Below, in pieces: positions 43,757 to 54,251 of a stretch of 64,000 nt of DNA. Within the stretch, counting starts at the first letter, position 1. The number at the start of each line of letters is the position of its first letter. Under the pieces are notes generated by a model that was not told the origin of the DNA, ran no database searches, and saw only the letters and a program-made list of their open reading frames with translations. Both the position numbers and the translations under genes were made by a program. The stretch comes from Variovorax sp. RA8 (GTDB lineage: Bacteria > Pseudomonadota > Gammaproteobacteria > Burkholderiales > Burkholderiaceae_C): positions 364,972 through 428,971 of the forward strand of contig NZ_LR594663.1 in NCBI RefSeq assembly GCF_901827175.1, given 5' to 3'.

Positions 43757-45128
43757 GGCCGAGGTTGTGTGGAAACTCCGTTGATGGTCGCCTATATTGA
43801 GCCAACCCGTCTGAGCCAGGTGGCTGCCCATGAAGCGATTCATCGAAGGCGAGGACCGACAGCAGGTCACTCTGCTGCCAGAGTGCCTTGATGACTATAT
43901 CGGCGAAGACAACCCGGTACGAGTCGTTGATGCGTTCGTGGAAGAACTCGATCTCCATGCACTGGGCTTCGAGGGCGTTGAACCCGCAGCCACCGGTCGC
44001 CCTTCGTACCACCCGTCGGTCCTGCTGAAGCTCTACATCTACGGCTATCTGAATCGCATCCAGTCGAGCCGACGCCTCGAGCGCGAGGCGCAGCGCAATG
44101 TCGAGCTGATGTGGCTCACCGGCCGGGTGGCGCCTGACTTCAAGACCATCGCCGACTTCCGCCACGACAACGGCGTCGGCATCCGCAATGTCTGCCGCCG
44201 CTTCGGCGGCCTGTGCCGCGACCTCAAGCTGTTCACGCACGCCATCGTCGCCATCGACGGCAGCAAGTTCAAGGCGGTCAACAGCCGCGACCGCAACTTC
44301 ACCGCCGGCAAGATCGATGCACGTCAGCGGCAGATCGAGCAGAGCATCCAACGCTACCTCGATGCCATGGAGACCGCCGATCGCACACAGCCTGCGGAGG
44401 TCGAGGCCAAGACCGAGCGGTTGACGGACAAGATCAAGAAGCTGCGCGAGCAAATGCGGGAGCTGGACCGGACCAAAGAGCAACTGAAACACGAGCCCGA
44501 TGGCCAGCGCTCGACCACCGATCCCGATGCGCGTTCGATGAACTCACAAGCCAAGGGCTCGGGCCTGTTGGGCTACAACGTTCAGGCGTCGACGCCAGGC
44601 ATCACCTGATCGTGGCGCACGAGGTCACCAACGACGGTAACGGCCGCGCGCGAGGCGATGGGCAAGACCAAGCTGCAGGCCCTCGCCGACCGCGGCTACT
44701 TCAACGGCACGGAGCTCAAGGCCTGCGAGGATGCGGGCATCACGACCTATGTGCCCAAGCCGATGACGTCGAACGCCAAGGCCGAGGGTTCGCTTTGACA
44801 AGAGCGACTTCATCTACATCGCCAAGGCTGACGAGTATCAGTGCCCTGCGGGCGAACGGGCCATCTACAGGTTCACCACCTTCGAGAAGAATGGCAACAA
44901 GCTTCGTGTCTATTGGACCAGCGCCTGCCCCACATGCCCGATGAAAGAGCAGTGCACGACAGGCGACTATCGTCGCATCCGTCGCTGGGAGCACGAAGAG
45001 GTGCTTGAGCGCGTCCAGCAACGCCTGGACCGCCAGCCTGGCATGTGCTGGCATACAACCTGAAGCGGGTGATCTCGATCCTGGGTATTGCCAGAACGAT
45101 GAAGGCGGTCAGGCTGGTGGGGGCGTGA
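43757..45128 (+). mobile_element. Decayed IS1182-family element, inverted relative to 22476-24136
   Basis: The left end TGGCCGAGGTTGTGTGGAAAC at about 43757 is similar to the terminal repeat of the intact copy. The transposase coding region follows to 45128, but no matching right repeat is visible. The element is a diverged relative of the first copy, lies on the opposite strand and has lost function. Confidence 0.75.
43830..45128 (+). pseudogene. IS1182 transposase with frameshifts and an internal deletion
   Basis: The first 255 codons are intact (MKRFIEGEDRQQVTLLPECL to SGLLGYNVQAS). After that the frame changes near 44590 (VDARHHLIVAHEVTNDGNG), again near 44648 (EAMGKTKLQALADRGYFNGT) and near 44795 (FDKSDFIYIAKADEYQCPAG). 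About 35 codons, including the catalytic glutamate region, are deleted near 45040, where RVQQRLDRQPG jumps to LAYNLKRVISILGIARTMKA. Each change is single-base or a short deletion typical of a decaying copy. Confidence 0.88.
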
Positions 45129-45341
45129 GCCTCCTTAACGGCCCTTTGCAGCTCGCGCAGCGACCCTCGGTCGGATAAAACCCACGTTTGTGCAACGAGA
45201 CTACTGGATGACCCGGTGGCACCGATGACGCCCACAAGGCCGCGTGTTCCGCATACTCGCAAGTCAAAGCCGTTTCCAAACGGCCATCGGCCGGATGGAG
45301 GCGCCTGCGTAATCAGTTCGTCGCAGCCTGGGCAAGGCGCG

Positions 45342-45699
45342 CTATCCGCTGCGCTGTGCAAGGCCTCTGAGGCGACGTGTGCCTATGACACCGACTACAA
45401 GGTGCACGCAGAAGCCCACGAACAAAAGGACTCCCCCCACCAATAACCAAGATTGGGCCGGCAAAACAAGCATGACGGGAATCGTGGTCAGTTCCGCGGC
45501 GAGCATCACGGCCATTTGGATGCGCCCGAACTTTTCTTGCGACCAGGGCGCGCTCGTTGCTGGGTTCTTTCTTGAGCAACGCTCGCCACGGCCATAGAGC
45601 GCCGCCTCCAAGGAGCACCTTGAAGACAAGCATCGGCGGCTTCAGCCCGAACGCGGATGCTGCGACCGAGCCGAGATGCGTCACAGGCCCAGAGCGCAT
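45342..45699 (-). pseudogene. Small membrane protein gene with a one-base frameshift
   Basis: From an ATG at 45699 the frame reads MRSGPVTHLGSVAASAFGLK with a hydrophobic segment, and after a run of four A on the coding strand near 45533-45537 it continues in the next frame as KFGRIQMAVMLAAELTTIPV, PAQSWLLVGGVLLFVGFCVH and LVVGVIGTRRLRGLAQRSG. Deleting one A gives one 118-residue protein with about three hydrophobic helices. I do not recognise the family. Confidence 0.45.
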
Positions 45700-45850
45700 A
45701 GCCGCAAGCCCCTTGAGGTTCTGCGGCTGCCCAAGCCCTTTGCGAAGGCCGAGAACCGGACTTCTAATCCTATGACTCCAACGTCGTATCGTCTCCAGGC
45801 GGCCCTGGGCACCCTGTACCCTTCGTCCTCTCATGCCGCGCACACCGAAT

Positions 45851-48800
45851 TCAGCGCGCTGTCGTGATCGCAATGCCGCGAATCTGTCCTGCCTTCGCCG
45901 TCGCCGCCGGTCGCGGATAGCGATCGGGCAGGAGCCGATGCATCAGCTCGGCTTCGCGTGCCCGCGCCAGCGCAAGGCTCGCCAGCTTCACATGCCCGTA
46001 GCCGCGGATCGCCAGCGGCACCGCAGCCACCTGCGCCGCCAGCTCTTGGTTCGTCGATGACAGCACCGACGCCAGCTCGTCCAGGCGCCGCTCGAACTGC
46101 GCGATAAGCCCGCGCTCCAGGCGCCGCTCCGCCGTGTGGCCGAAGGGATCGGCAAACGTGCCGCGCAGCCGCTTGCCTTGCGCCAGCCATTTCATGGCCG
46201 GCAGCATCCACGCGCCAAGACGCAGCTTGGCAGGCGGCCTGCCATCGCGAGGCCGCGAGAGCAGCGGCGGCGCCATGTAGAACTCCAGCTTGACGTCGCC
46301 TTCGAACTGCTCGCGCAGCTGCTCGCGAAAGCGCCCGTCGCTGTAGAGCCGCGCCACCTCGTACTCGTCCTTGTAGCTCATGAGCTTGAGTAGACTGAGC
46401 GCGGCGTGGCGCGTCACCGGAAGCTGCGGGTCGCCACCGGCGAGCGCCGCCTCGCGCTCCTGCATGCTGCGCACACGCGAGGCGAAGCGCTGCGCCCAGG
46501 CGCTGTCCTGGTAGCGCTCGAGGTGCGCGCAACCGCGCTCGATCAGCGCCTCCAGGGACTCGGACGACGCCGTGGATGCCTGCGATCCGGCCTGCAGCGG
46601 CGCAGCCGCCGCGTTGCGCAGGACGCCGAGCGCCCCTGGGCCGGCGGCCGCCAGCCGCCCGAGCGAGAACGCCCGCAGGTTGGCGTCGACCGCGACTCCG
46701 TTGAGCTCGATGGCGCGCCGAAGTGCCTCCAGGCTCAGCGGGATCAGTCCGCACTGCCAGGCATAGCCGGCGGCGAGGATGTTCGACGCCAGCGTGTCGC
46801 CCAGGAACTCCCCTGCGAGCGCCTGCGCATCGAAGGTCTGCACCTGCTCGCCACCGGCCGCGAACTGCAGCTTCTCGAGCAGCAGCGGGACCCTCAGGTC
46901 CGCCTCCGGATCGCGCAGCGAGCCGGCCACCGGGACCGCATGGATGTTCGCCAGGATGCGGGTGCGCCCGCGGCGCACCGTCTGCAGCGCCTCGGGCGAG
47001 GCGCCCACCACGATGTCGCAGGCGAGGATCGCATCGGCCTGCTGGGTGTCGATGCGCACCTGGTTCAGCCGCTCGGGCGCATCGGCCAGGCGCACGAAGC
47101 TCAGCACCGCCCCGCCCTTCTGCGCGAAGCCCATGAAGTCCAGCACGCTCGCCGACTTGCCCTCCAGGTGCGCGGCCATCGCGATCACCGCGCCGACGGT
47201 CACGACGCCCGTGCCGCCCACGCCGGTCACGAGCAGGTCGTACGGTCCGTCCCACGCATGCGCGAGCGGCAGCGGCAAGGCGGCAACCTGCTGCAAGAAG
47301 GCGTCCCCGCCGGCGTCGAGCGCGCCGCCCTTCCTTCGCAGCGCACCGCCGACGACGCCGACGAAGCTGGGGCAGAAGCCCTGTGCGCACGCCTCGTCCT
47401 TGTTGCAGCTGGTCTGGTCGATCCTGCGCTTGCGGCCGAACGCGGTCTCCTGCGGCAGCACCGCCACGCAGTTGCTCTGCACGCTGCAGTCGCCACAGCC
47501 CTCGCAAACCGCCTCGTTGATGAAGAGCCGCCGCGCCGGCTCGGCCATCTCCCCCTTCCTGCGGCGGCGTCGCTTCTCGGCCGCACAGGTCTGCTCGTAG
47601 ATGAGCACCGTGACACCGGGGACCTCGCGCAGGCGCCGCTGCACCACGTCGAGTTCGGCCCGGTCATGGAACTCGGTGCCACGAGGGAAGCTGTCTCGGA
47701 TCGCTGCATATTTCCCGATGGCGTCGCTCACGACCACCACCCGCTTCACGCCTTCGGAGTCGACCTGCCGCGCGATCGCATCCACGCTGATGACACCATC
47801 CACCGGCTGGCCGCCGGTCATGGCGACCGCGTCGTTGAACAGGATCTTGTAGGTGATGCTCGCCCCGGCTGCCACCGCCTGCCGGATCGCCAGGTAGCCG
47901 GAGTGATAGTAAGTGCCGTCGCCCAGGTTCTGGAACACATGAGGCGTGCGCGTGAACATCGAATGCGACACCCAGTCGACGCCCTCCCCGCCCATCTGGA
48001 TCAGCCCTGCGGTGCTGCGGTCCATCCAGTTGGCCATGAAGTGGCAGCCAATGCCGGCGCGCGCCGTCGACCCCTGGGGCACCCGCGTGCTGGTGTTGTG
48101 CGGGCAGCCCGCGCAGAAATAGGGCAGCCGCTTCACCGCGTCGGCCTCGTTGGCGAGCATCTCGGGCATGGTGAAGTCGCGCACATGCCGCAGCTGCCCG
48201 CCCAGCGCCACCTCGCCAGGAAAGTGCGCCGAGAGCCAGCGCGCCACCAGCTCGATCAGGCGCGACGGCCGCAGCTCGCCCAGCGCCGAGACCAGCGGCC
48301 GGCCCTCCCGGTCGTGCTTGCCCACCAGGGCGGGCCTGGCACCCGGCGGCGCGTTGTAGAACAGCTCGCGCAGCTGCGTCTCCACGATGGCGCCCTTCTC
48401 CTCCACGACAAGGATTTCGGCGAGCCCCTCGGCAAACGCCCTGATGCGCGTCGTCTGAACCGGAAAGCTCAGGCCCACCTTGTAGAGCCGCACACCGCAA
48501 CGCGAGAGCGCCTGCGGCGTCACCTCCAGCCGCCGCAGCGCCTCCATCAGGTCGTGGTGCGCCTTGCCGCAGGTGACGATCCCGACCCTCGCCTGCGGGC
48601 TTTCGATCACATGGCGGTCGATGCTGTTGACCTGCGCGAAGGCCGCCACCGCTTCCAGCTTGTCGGCCAGGCGCGACTCGATACGCAGCGACGGCAGGTC
48701 CGGCCAGCGGTAGTGCAGCCCGTCGGCCGGCGCACGGTACCCCGTGGCCGCGCGCACCGTGTCGCCATCGACCCACGCGGCCACGCGCGCCTCGATCAGG

Positions 48801-49480
48801 TCCAGGTCCACCGTGCTGGCGCTCTCCACCACTTCCGACAGCGCCGCCATGCCCACCCAGGCACCGCAAAAGCGCGACAGCTCGTAGCCGTAGAGCCCGA
48901 ACTCCAGGTACTCGGCCACGCAGGCAGGCTGCACGATGGGCATACCCCAGGCCACGAAGGCCTGGTCGCTCTGGTGCGGCATCGACGAGGACACGCAGCC
49001 ATGGTCGTCGCCCGCCACCACCAGCACACCGCCATGCGGCGACGCACCGTAGGCGTTGCCATGCTTGAGCGCATCGCCCGCGCGGTCCACGCCCGGCCCC
49101 TTGCCGTACCACATCGCGAACACCCCCTGCGCGGTGCGCTCGGGATCCGACTCGACACGCTGGGTGCCGAGCACCTGCGTCGCCGCCAGCTCCTCGTTGA
49201 CGGCCGGCACGAACCGGATGCCCGCTTGCGCGAAGCCCCGACCGGCCTTCCAGATGGCCTGGTCCACCATGCCGAGCGGCGAACCACGGTAGCCGCTGAC
49301 GAAGCCGCGCGTGGACAGCCCCCGGGCCGCGTCCCGCTGCCGCTGCATCACAAGCAGGCGCACCAGGGCCTGGGTGCCGCTCAGGAACACGGTGCCGCAG
49401 GTGGCCCAGAGGCTGTCGGCGAGCTGATAGGCGGGGCGGCGGATGGGCGAGGCGGCGGCAGAGGTCGCGGGAAGGTTCAT
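45851..49480 (-). CDS. Indolepyruvate ferredoxin oxidoreductase (fused IorA-IorB)
   Basis: A 1209-residue thiamine-diphosphate enzyme that oxidatively decarboxylates aryl pyruvates from aromatic amino acids to aryl-acetyl-CoA. Residues near 120-480 carry the pyrimidine and TPP domains (WYGKGPGVDRAGDALKHGNA, FCAGCPHNTSTRVPQGSTAR, GIGCHFMANWMDRSTAGLIQ, FQNLGDGTYYHSGYLAIRQA). Near residue 655 lies a ferredoxin-like cluster motif (CEGCGDCSVQSNC). Around residue 750 the gamma domain starts (LLVTGVGGTGVVTVGAVIAM). A DUF6537-type C-terminal region ends the chain. This is the long fused form common in Burkholderiales, about twice the size of archaeal IorA. The start at 49480 is preferred because the longer frame overlaps the operator and the divergent gene. 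Transcribed divergently from an Lrp regulator. Confidence 0.9.
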   Translation of the reverse strand: MNLPATSAAASPIRRPAYQLADSLWATCGTVFLSGTQALVRLLVMQRQRDAARGLSTRGFVSGYRGSPLGMVDQAIWKAGRGFAQAGIRFVPAVNEELAATQVLGTQRVESDPERTAQGVFAMWYGKGPGVDRAGDALKHGNAYGASPHGGVLVVAGDDHGCVSSSMPHQSDQAFVAWGMPIVQPACVAEYLEFGLYGYELSRFCGAWVGMAALSEVVESASTVDLDLIEARVAAWVDGDTVRAATGYRAPADGLHYRWPDLPSLRIESRLADKLEAVAAFAQVNSIDRHVIESPQARVGIVTCGKAHHDLMEALRRLEVTPQALSRCGVRLYKVGLSFPVQTTRIRAFAEGLAEILVVEEKGAIVETQLRELFYNAPPGARPALVGKHDREGRPLVSALGELRPSRLIELVARWLSAHFPGEVALGGQLRHVRDFTMPEMLANEADAVKRLPYFCAGCPHNTSTRVPQGSTARAGIGCHFMANWMDRSTAGLIQMGGEGVDWVSHSMFTRTPHVFQNLGDGTYYHSGYLAIRQAVAAGASITYKILFNDAVAMTGGQPVDGVISVDAIARQVDSEGVKRVVVVSDAIGKYAAIRDSFPRGTEFHDRAELDVVQRRLREVPGVTVLIYEQTCAAEKRRRRRKGEMAEPARRLFINEAVCEGCGDCSVQSNCVAVLPQETAFGRKRRIDQTSCNKDEACAQGFCPSFVGVVGGALRRKGGALDAGGDAFLQQVAALPLPLAHAWDGPYDLLVTGVGGTGVVTVGAVIAMAAHLEGKSASVLDFMGFAQKGGAVLSFVRLADAPERLNQVRIDTQQADAILACDIVVGASPEALQTVRRGRTRILANIHAVPVAGSLRDPEADLRVPLLLEKLQFAAGGEQVQTFDAQALAGEFLGDTLASNILAAGYAWQCGLIPLSLEALRRAIELNGVAVDANLRAFSLGRLAAAGPGALGVLRNAAAAPLQAGSQASTASSESLEALIERGCAHLERYQDSAWAQRFASRVRSMQEREAALAGGDPQLPVTRHAALSLLKLMSYKDEYEVARLYSDGRFREQLREQFEGDVKLEFYMAPPLLSRPRDGRPPAKLRLGAWMLPAMKWLAQGKRLRGTFADPFGHTAERRLERGLIAQFERRLDELASVLSSTNQELAAQVAAVPLAIRGYGHVKLASLALARAREAELMHRLLPDRYPRPAATAKAGQIRGIAITTAR

Positions 49481-49504
49481 GCGGGGATTGTTCTTCTCTC
49501 TCCG

Positions 49505-49565
49505 GAGGAATATTCTCTTTCCCCAATCCCAACGAACCCTAGTTTGGAGAACAATTTTCTCCAAA
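49505..49565. promoter_or_regulatory. Lrp-type operator region between iorAB and lrp
   Basis: A perfect 9-bp inverted repeat TTTGGAGAA/TTCTCCAAA with a CAATT centre occupies 49543-49565, seven bases before the lrp ATG. A weaker related dyad, GAGGAATATTCTC, is at 49505-49517 nearer the oxidoreductase gene. The two centres are 43 bp apart, about four helical turns. This fits AsnC/Lrp proteins, which bind several phased dyads and wrap the DNA. Binding is inferred. Confidence 0.7.
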
Positions 49566-49571
49566 GAGCGC

Positions 49572-50084
49572 ATGAACGACGATTCCATTCCCCTGGACAG
49601 CCACTCGATGCAGATCCTGCTCGAGCTGCAGCGCGATGCGCGGCAGACGGTGCAGCAGATCGCGGAGAAGGTCGGCCTCTCGTCCACGCCCTGCTGGCGA
49701 CGCATCAAGGAGATGGAAGCCGCCGGCGTGATCCGCGGCTACACGGTGGTCGTGGACCGCGAGAAGGTGGGCCTCAACCTCGCGGCCGTGACCGAGGTGA
49801 ACCTGGACCGCCACCATGAATCGAAGGTGCGCGACTTCGAGCACGCCGTCGAGGCCAGCCCCGAGATCGTGCGCTGCGTGTCGGCCACCGGCCCGGCGGA
49901 CTACATCCTCACGGTGCACGTGCCGGACATCAAGCACTACGAGAGGTTCCTGCACGCGACCCTGTTCGAGCAGGCCGGTGTGACCCAGGTCCGCTCGGCG
50001 ATCGTCCTGCGGGAGGTGAAGTCCGAGGGAAGCCTGCCGGTCGGATTCGGCGCACCACGGCGCGCACGCGCGAGAACGCGTTGA
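49572..50084 (+). CDS. Lrp/AsnC family regulator
   Basis: A 170-residue regulator: helix-turn-helix LDSHSMQILLELQRDARQTV and QQIAEKVGLSSTPCWRRIKE, then VIRGYTVVVDREKVGLNLAA and a RAM domain (VRCVSATGPADYILTVHVPD). Divergent from the indolepyruvate oxidoreductase gene with a shared 91-bp promoter region. Regulators in this position normally respond to aromatic or branched amino acids. A basic C-terminal tail (RRARARTR) extends past the usual domain end. Confidence 0.9.
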   Translation: MNDDSIPLDSHSMQILLELQRDARQTVQQIAEKVGLSSTPCWRRIKEMEAAGVIRGYTVVVDREKVGLNLAAVTEVNLDRHHESKVRDFEHAVEASPEIVRCVSATGPADYILTVHVPDIKHYERFLHATLFEQAGVTQVRSAIVLREVKSEGSLPVGFGAPRRARARTR

Positions 50085-50256
50085 GGGCGCCGCGCGTTGC
50101 CGGACCTGCGCCCGCGCGCGCGGGACCCCGGAGCACTGCCCTGAAGCCCCGGTGCCCGCCTCTGAGAATGCCCCGCCTGCGAGGCCTGCCATGGCGCATC
50201 TGCGGCGCCGCACAGCGGCCAGTGGGTGCCCCGGGGTTCGCTGCGACAATCCCGGC

Positions 50257-50463
50257 ATGCCCGACCCGGCCACCATTCCCGCTTCGCTGCCGAACGAAGG
50301 CACAGGCGCGCCGCATCACGACGGCGGGCCGCGCTCCCGACGCAAGGGGCTCGAATCCTCGCCGGCCAGCCGCTTCGGCGCCGCGGCCGACCTGCTCGAG
50401 CGCCTCGACACCCGCCCCCTTCACCTGCGCATTCGGCGGCGCCCGTGGTGGAAGCTGTGGTGA
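50257..50463 (+). CDS. Small hypothetical protein
   Basis: A 68-residue frame starting MPDPATIPASLPNEGTGAPH and ending in a basic, Trp-rich tail (RIRRRPWWKLW). A -10-like TGCGACAAT lies just upstream of the ATG, a spacing often seen for leaderless or short-leader genes in this group. No family recognised; coding status is uncertain. Confidence 0.35.
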   Translation: MPDPATIPASLPNEGTGAPHHDGGPRSRRKGLESSPASRFGAAADLLERLDTRPLHLRIRRRPWWKLW

Positions 50464-50776
50464 CAAGCCAGGAGCGGCCGGCGCCGCTTGCGCTCTCTCC
50501 TCGCCGAACGCAGGGCGAGCCCCCTGATCCGCCGACTCCCAAGAAGCGACCGGGAATCCGCGTGCACGAGGTGTTGGACGGGTTTCCCGCATCGCGCAGG
50601 CGGCCGCCCTGCAGGCCTGCCGCGGTCTCAGAGGCCAGCGCGCATCGCACGGGCAGGCCCCGGCATGCAATGCAGCGCCCGGCGATCACCCGCTGAGGCC
50701 CCTGCGGACGACAGGCGCGCGCGGCCGCATTGCAGCGGGCACGGCGGCCTTTCGCAATGGCTGCGCGCTGCCGCCT

Positions 50777-51133
50777 TCACCCGTCTTCCGCTTCCCGCCA
50801 TTGCGCCGGCAACGCGCGAAGCGTGTCGGCATCGGACATCGGAAAGTGGCGCACTGCCGGCTCCTGATCGAAGAGCTTGCCGAGGTCCTGCGCATCGATC
50901 GAAGGTTGCTCCACCTCCGGCCCGGCAAAGGCGCGGATGCTCGACATGGAATCCCAGATGGACATGAGGGTGACCACCGTCGTGCCGTCGCCTCGATCAC
51001 GAAACAGCGCTGCCGCGCGCCGGTTGCCAGGCGCAGCCCGCATCTCGCGCAGCTTGCTGCCTTCGAGGTGCAGGCGGCACTCCTCGCGCTGGGGTGTGCG
51101 AATCCAGAAGGTCCAGGTGCGAAGAATGTTCAT
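50777..51133 (-). CDS. Antibiotic biosynthesis monooxygenase-like (ABM) protein
   Basis: A 118-residue protein with a ferredoxin-like ABM pattern: an N-terminal strand (MNILRTWTFWI), GSKLREMRAAPGNRRAAALF and then TTVVTLMSIWDSMSSIRAFA followed by GPEVEQPSIDAQD. Members are small monooxygenases or stress-related heme/quinone-binding proteins. The strand pattern fits, but no catalytic residues can be named, and the C-terminus (ALPAQWREAEDG) is unremarkable. Confidence 0.65.
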   Translation of the reverse strand: MNILRTWTFWIRTPQREECRLHLEGSKLREMRAAPGNRRAAALFRDRGDGTTVVTLMSIWDSMSSIRAFAGPEVEQPSIDAQDLGKLFDQEPAVRHFPMSDADTLRALPAQWREAEDG

Positions 51134-52058
51134 GGCGGCGGGTTGCGATCACCGCCGGCAGTGCAATCGCCGCACCAGCCATCCACCCGGAGCGGCCGGG
51201 CCGGGTGTGCCGCGGTCGGTCAGGGTTGCGATGGTGCCCGGGCGGGCGACCCGCAGCCAGGAACTACGGCACGCACGCGAACCGCGCTGAAGCGATTTCC
51301 GGCGCGCGCGAGAAGAATGTCCGTGCCGAAGAAGAAAACAGAGTACGGCGGGTTCAACCGACAGCGTTGCGCCCTTGCTGCAGGTCATGCTCAGGACCTG
51401 CGGATCCGAAGAGACCCGACTTCCAAGAGGCGGACGCAGGGCCACGGCGAGCCTCCTCGCAGTGGTGTCCCACCTTAGGCCAGGAGCGAGTCCGTCACCC
51501 ATTGCTTTGAGGAGAGTCATGGGGCGACAGCATGAACTCACCGTGACGTTCGAGTACCGATCCCCGACCCACTGCTTTCAGAGAAGGCAGGCAGTTGATC
51601 TGTCCACCTCGCTCGTGCTGCGACCGGAGCCCATGAAACCCGGCACCGCCAACCTGGGGAGCGAGGTGGAGGACGCGCCGCTGCTCGCGCTGCCTGCGAA
51701 CAACTGATGGGCAGGAAGCAACGCGCGACCTGGCGCAGCCAGTTGCGCGCTCTGCAACGCTGCCCGGACTTCGTGCGCTCGCCGGTTCGTCTCGGACAGG
51801 CGCCGCGGGCGGGCTTCGCAGGGCCATGCGGGTTCTTGGGCGTCCCCGGCGCCCGGGAAGGCCCCGTCGTGCTGGGTGCGGCTTCGTGTCGGCGAAGGTC
51901 GGTGCGAATCGAAGAGATGGAGGCTTCCTGCGGGTTGGACCAACGCCCTGCTCAGTCGCTGGCGCATCCGCCTGGCCTGTCTTCCATTCCCGAGGCTACG
52001 CGTGGGACGCGCGCTCCCGGAGGCTGCGGCGCACCGTCTTGGGCAGATCCGCCTGCGC
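51134..52058. other. 925 bp without a recognisable gene
   Basis: Open frames exist on both strands, as expected at this GC content, but none shows a family motif or a convincing start. A short imperfect repeat, ACCCA(T/C)TGCTTT, occurs near 51498 and 51571. I see no RNA gene or terminator. The stretch separates the ABM-like gene from the amino-acid ABC operon. Confidence 0.45.
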
Positions 52059-52844
<786 letters not shown>

Positions 52845-52948
52845 CCCCGCCTTTCCATGCCCGCCGTTTCGCGAGTGCCCGCCCCGACCTGCCGGTCCGG
52901 CCAAGGCCGCAGTTGCAGATGCCCCTGCAGGCACGGCGGCCGGCGCGC

Positions 52949-53557
52949 TCAACGCCTGTCCTCCGCTGCCTGCAGCCGCCGGTACATGGTTGCGGCCGGA
53001 CTGCGGGGCCAGGCCACGATGGAGCCGTCGCTCACGCGCTCGCGCCCGTACACGATCCAGGCATCGTCCACCGAGCCGATGAACTCGTCCACGACGAAAC
53101 GCCACGGCTCCTCGTCGGCGAGGAACGCATAGGTCAGTCCCCGGGACACACGCCCATCGCGAAGCCCGTCGGCAACCGCCATCACGGTCGGCATGTGGGT
53201 GACCTCCCCCCAGCGCCCGGGCCTGACATAGCCTTCGGTCGGCGCCATCAGCGCGAGCCCGCGCGGCTGGGCCACCCTGCGGTCGCGGATGACCGCAAGA
53301 TCGCGGCTCGGCGAGATGAAGGTGTCGACCACATACAGCCCCTCGCGATAGCGCGCCACGGTCGCCATCGTTGCCGGATGGACGGCGCATTGCACGAGGA
53401 AATCGCAGCGGCGATCCAGCACGCGCTCGGCCGCCTCCTCGAAGTCTTCAACGAGATCGATCGAGCCCTGCCCTTGCAGTCCATGAAAGCGAAGGTAGCG
53501 CTCGGTCACCAGTTGATGGTTGCTGCCCTGCGGGCCGAGTGTGACGAAGTCGAGCAC
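52949..53557 (-). CDS. Prephenate-dehydratase-like (BacA/PheA-type fold) protein
   Basis: A 202-residue protein with the PDT-type opening [20 protein letters not shown], then [20 protein letters not shown] and the segment [20 protein letters not shown]. It resembles stand-alone prephenate dehydratase domains and bacilysin BacA-type prephenate decarboxylases, but lacks an ACT domain. The Thr-Arg-Phe catalytic motif of PheA is not evident, so activity on prephenate is doubtful. It lies inside an amino-acid ABC operon, 17 bp after a permease gene. It might act on an aromatic amino-acid precursor or bind a ligand. Confidence 0.65.
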   Translation of the reverse strand: MLDFVTLGPQGSNHQLVTERYLRFHGLQGQGSIDLVEDFEEAAERVLDRRCDFLVQCAVHPATMATVARYREGLYVVDTFISPSRDLAVIRDRRVAQPRGLALMAPTEGYVRPGRWGEVTHMPTVMAVADGLRDGRVSRGLTYAFLADEEPWRFVVDEFIGSVDDAWIVYGRERVSDGSIVAWPRSPAATMYRRLQAAEDRR

Positions 53558-53573
53558 TTAAAAAATCCTTTCT

Positions 53574-54251
53574 TCAGTGCAATGCGAGAGCGCGTTCGAG
53601 CCGCCGCAGCAGGACCATCAGGCCATAGTTGATGAGCAGGTAGGCCAGGCCCGCGGCGAGAAAGGCCTCGTACGGCGCATAGGTCTGAGATGCCAGCACG
53701 CGGGCGCTGCCCGTCAGCTCCATCAGCGTCACGGTGCTGGCGAGCGAGGTGGCCTTGCAGGTGAGGATGACCTCGTTGCTGTAGGCCGGCAAGGCGGTGC
53801 GGGTGGCGAGCGGCAGTTGCACCCGCCAGAAGCGCGCGAAAGGCCCGAGCCCCAGCACGCGCGCCGCCTCCAGCAGCCCCTGCGGAACCGCTGCAAGCGC
53901 ACCGGCGAGGTTCTTCGCCGTGTACGCCGCAGAGTTCAGGCCCAGCGAGATCACGGTGCACCAGTAGGGATCCCGAAGCACGGACCACGCCGGCGACGCG
54001 CGCACCGCATCGAACTGGCCCGCGCCGTAATACAGCAGGAACACCTGCACGATCGAGGGCGTCCCGCGAAAGACCGCGACATAAGCGTCGGCAAGCCGCC
54101 GGAGCACGACGAAGGCGGCGTTCTTGGCCAGCGCCAGGGGCACGGCCAGGAGCGCGCCGAGCAGCAGGACCAGCGCGGTCAGCTGCAGCGTGAGCACGGC
54201 CCCACGAAGCAGCGCGGGCAGGCCGGAGATCATGAGTTCGAGATCGATCAC
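53574..54251 (-). CDS. Amino-acid ABC importer permease 1
   Basis: A 225-residue HisM/GlnP-type permease with about five helices. The region VFRGTPSIVQVFLLYYGAGQ and the coupling loop PQGLLEAARVLGLGPFARFW are characteristic. It overlaps the upstream permease gene by 4 bp. Together they form the heterodimeric channel for the amino acid bound by the protein at 54936-55712. Confidence 0.88.
   Translation of the reverse strand: MIDLELMISGLPALLRGAVLTLQLTALVLLLGALLAVPLALAKNAAFVVLRRLADAYVAVFRGTPSIVQVFLLYYGAGQFDAVRASPAWSVLRDPYWCTVISLGLNSAAYTAKNLAGALAAVPQGLLEAARVLGLGPFARFWRVQLPLATRTALPAYSNEVILTCKATSLASTVTLMELTGSARVLASQTYAPYEAFLAAGLAYLLINYGLMVLLRRLERALALH

Noticed and set aside
44873..45361. Minus-strand frame with a GATGSSSSLVA segment
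   Set aside because: A short Rossmann-like phrase only; the rest is antisense of the decayed IS1182 transposase.
46406..49819. 1137-residue open frame antisense to the indolepyruvate oxidoreductase
   Set aside because: High-GC shadow: Arg/His/Ala-rich, no family motif, and the opposite strand encodes a clear enzyme throughout.
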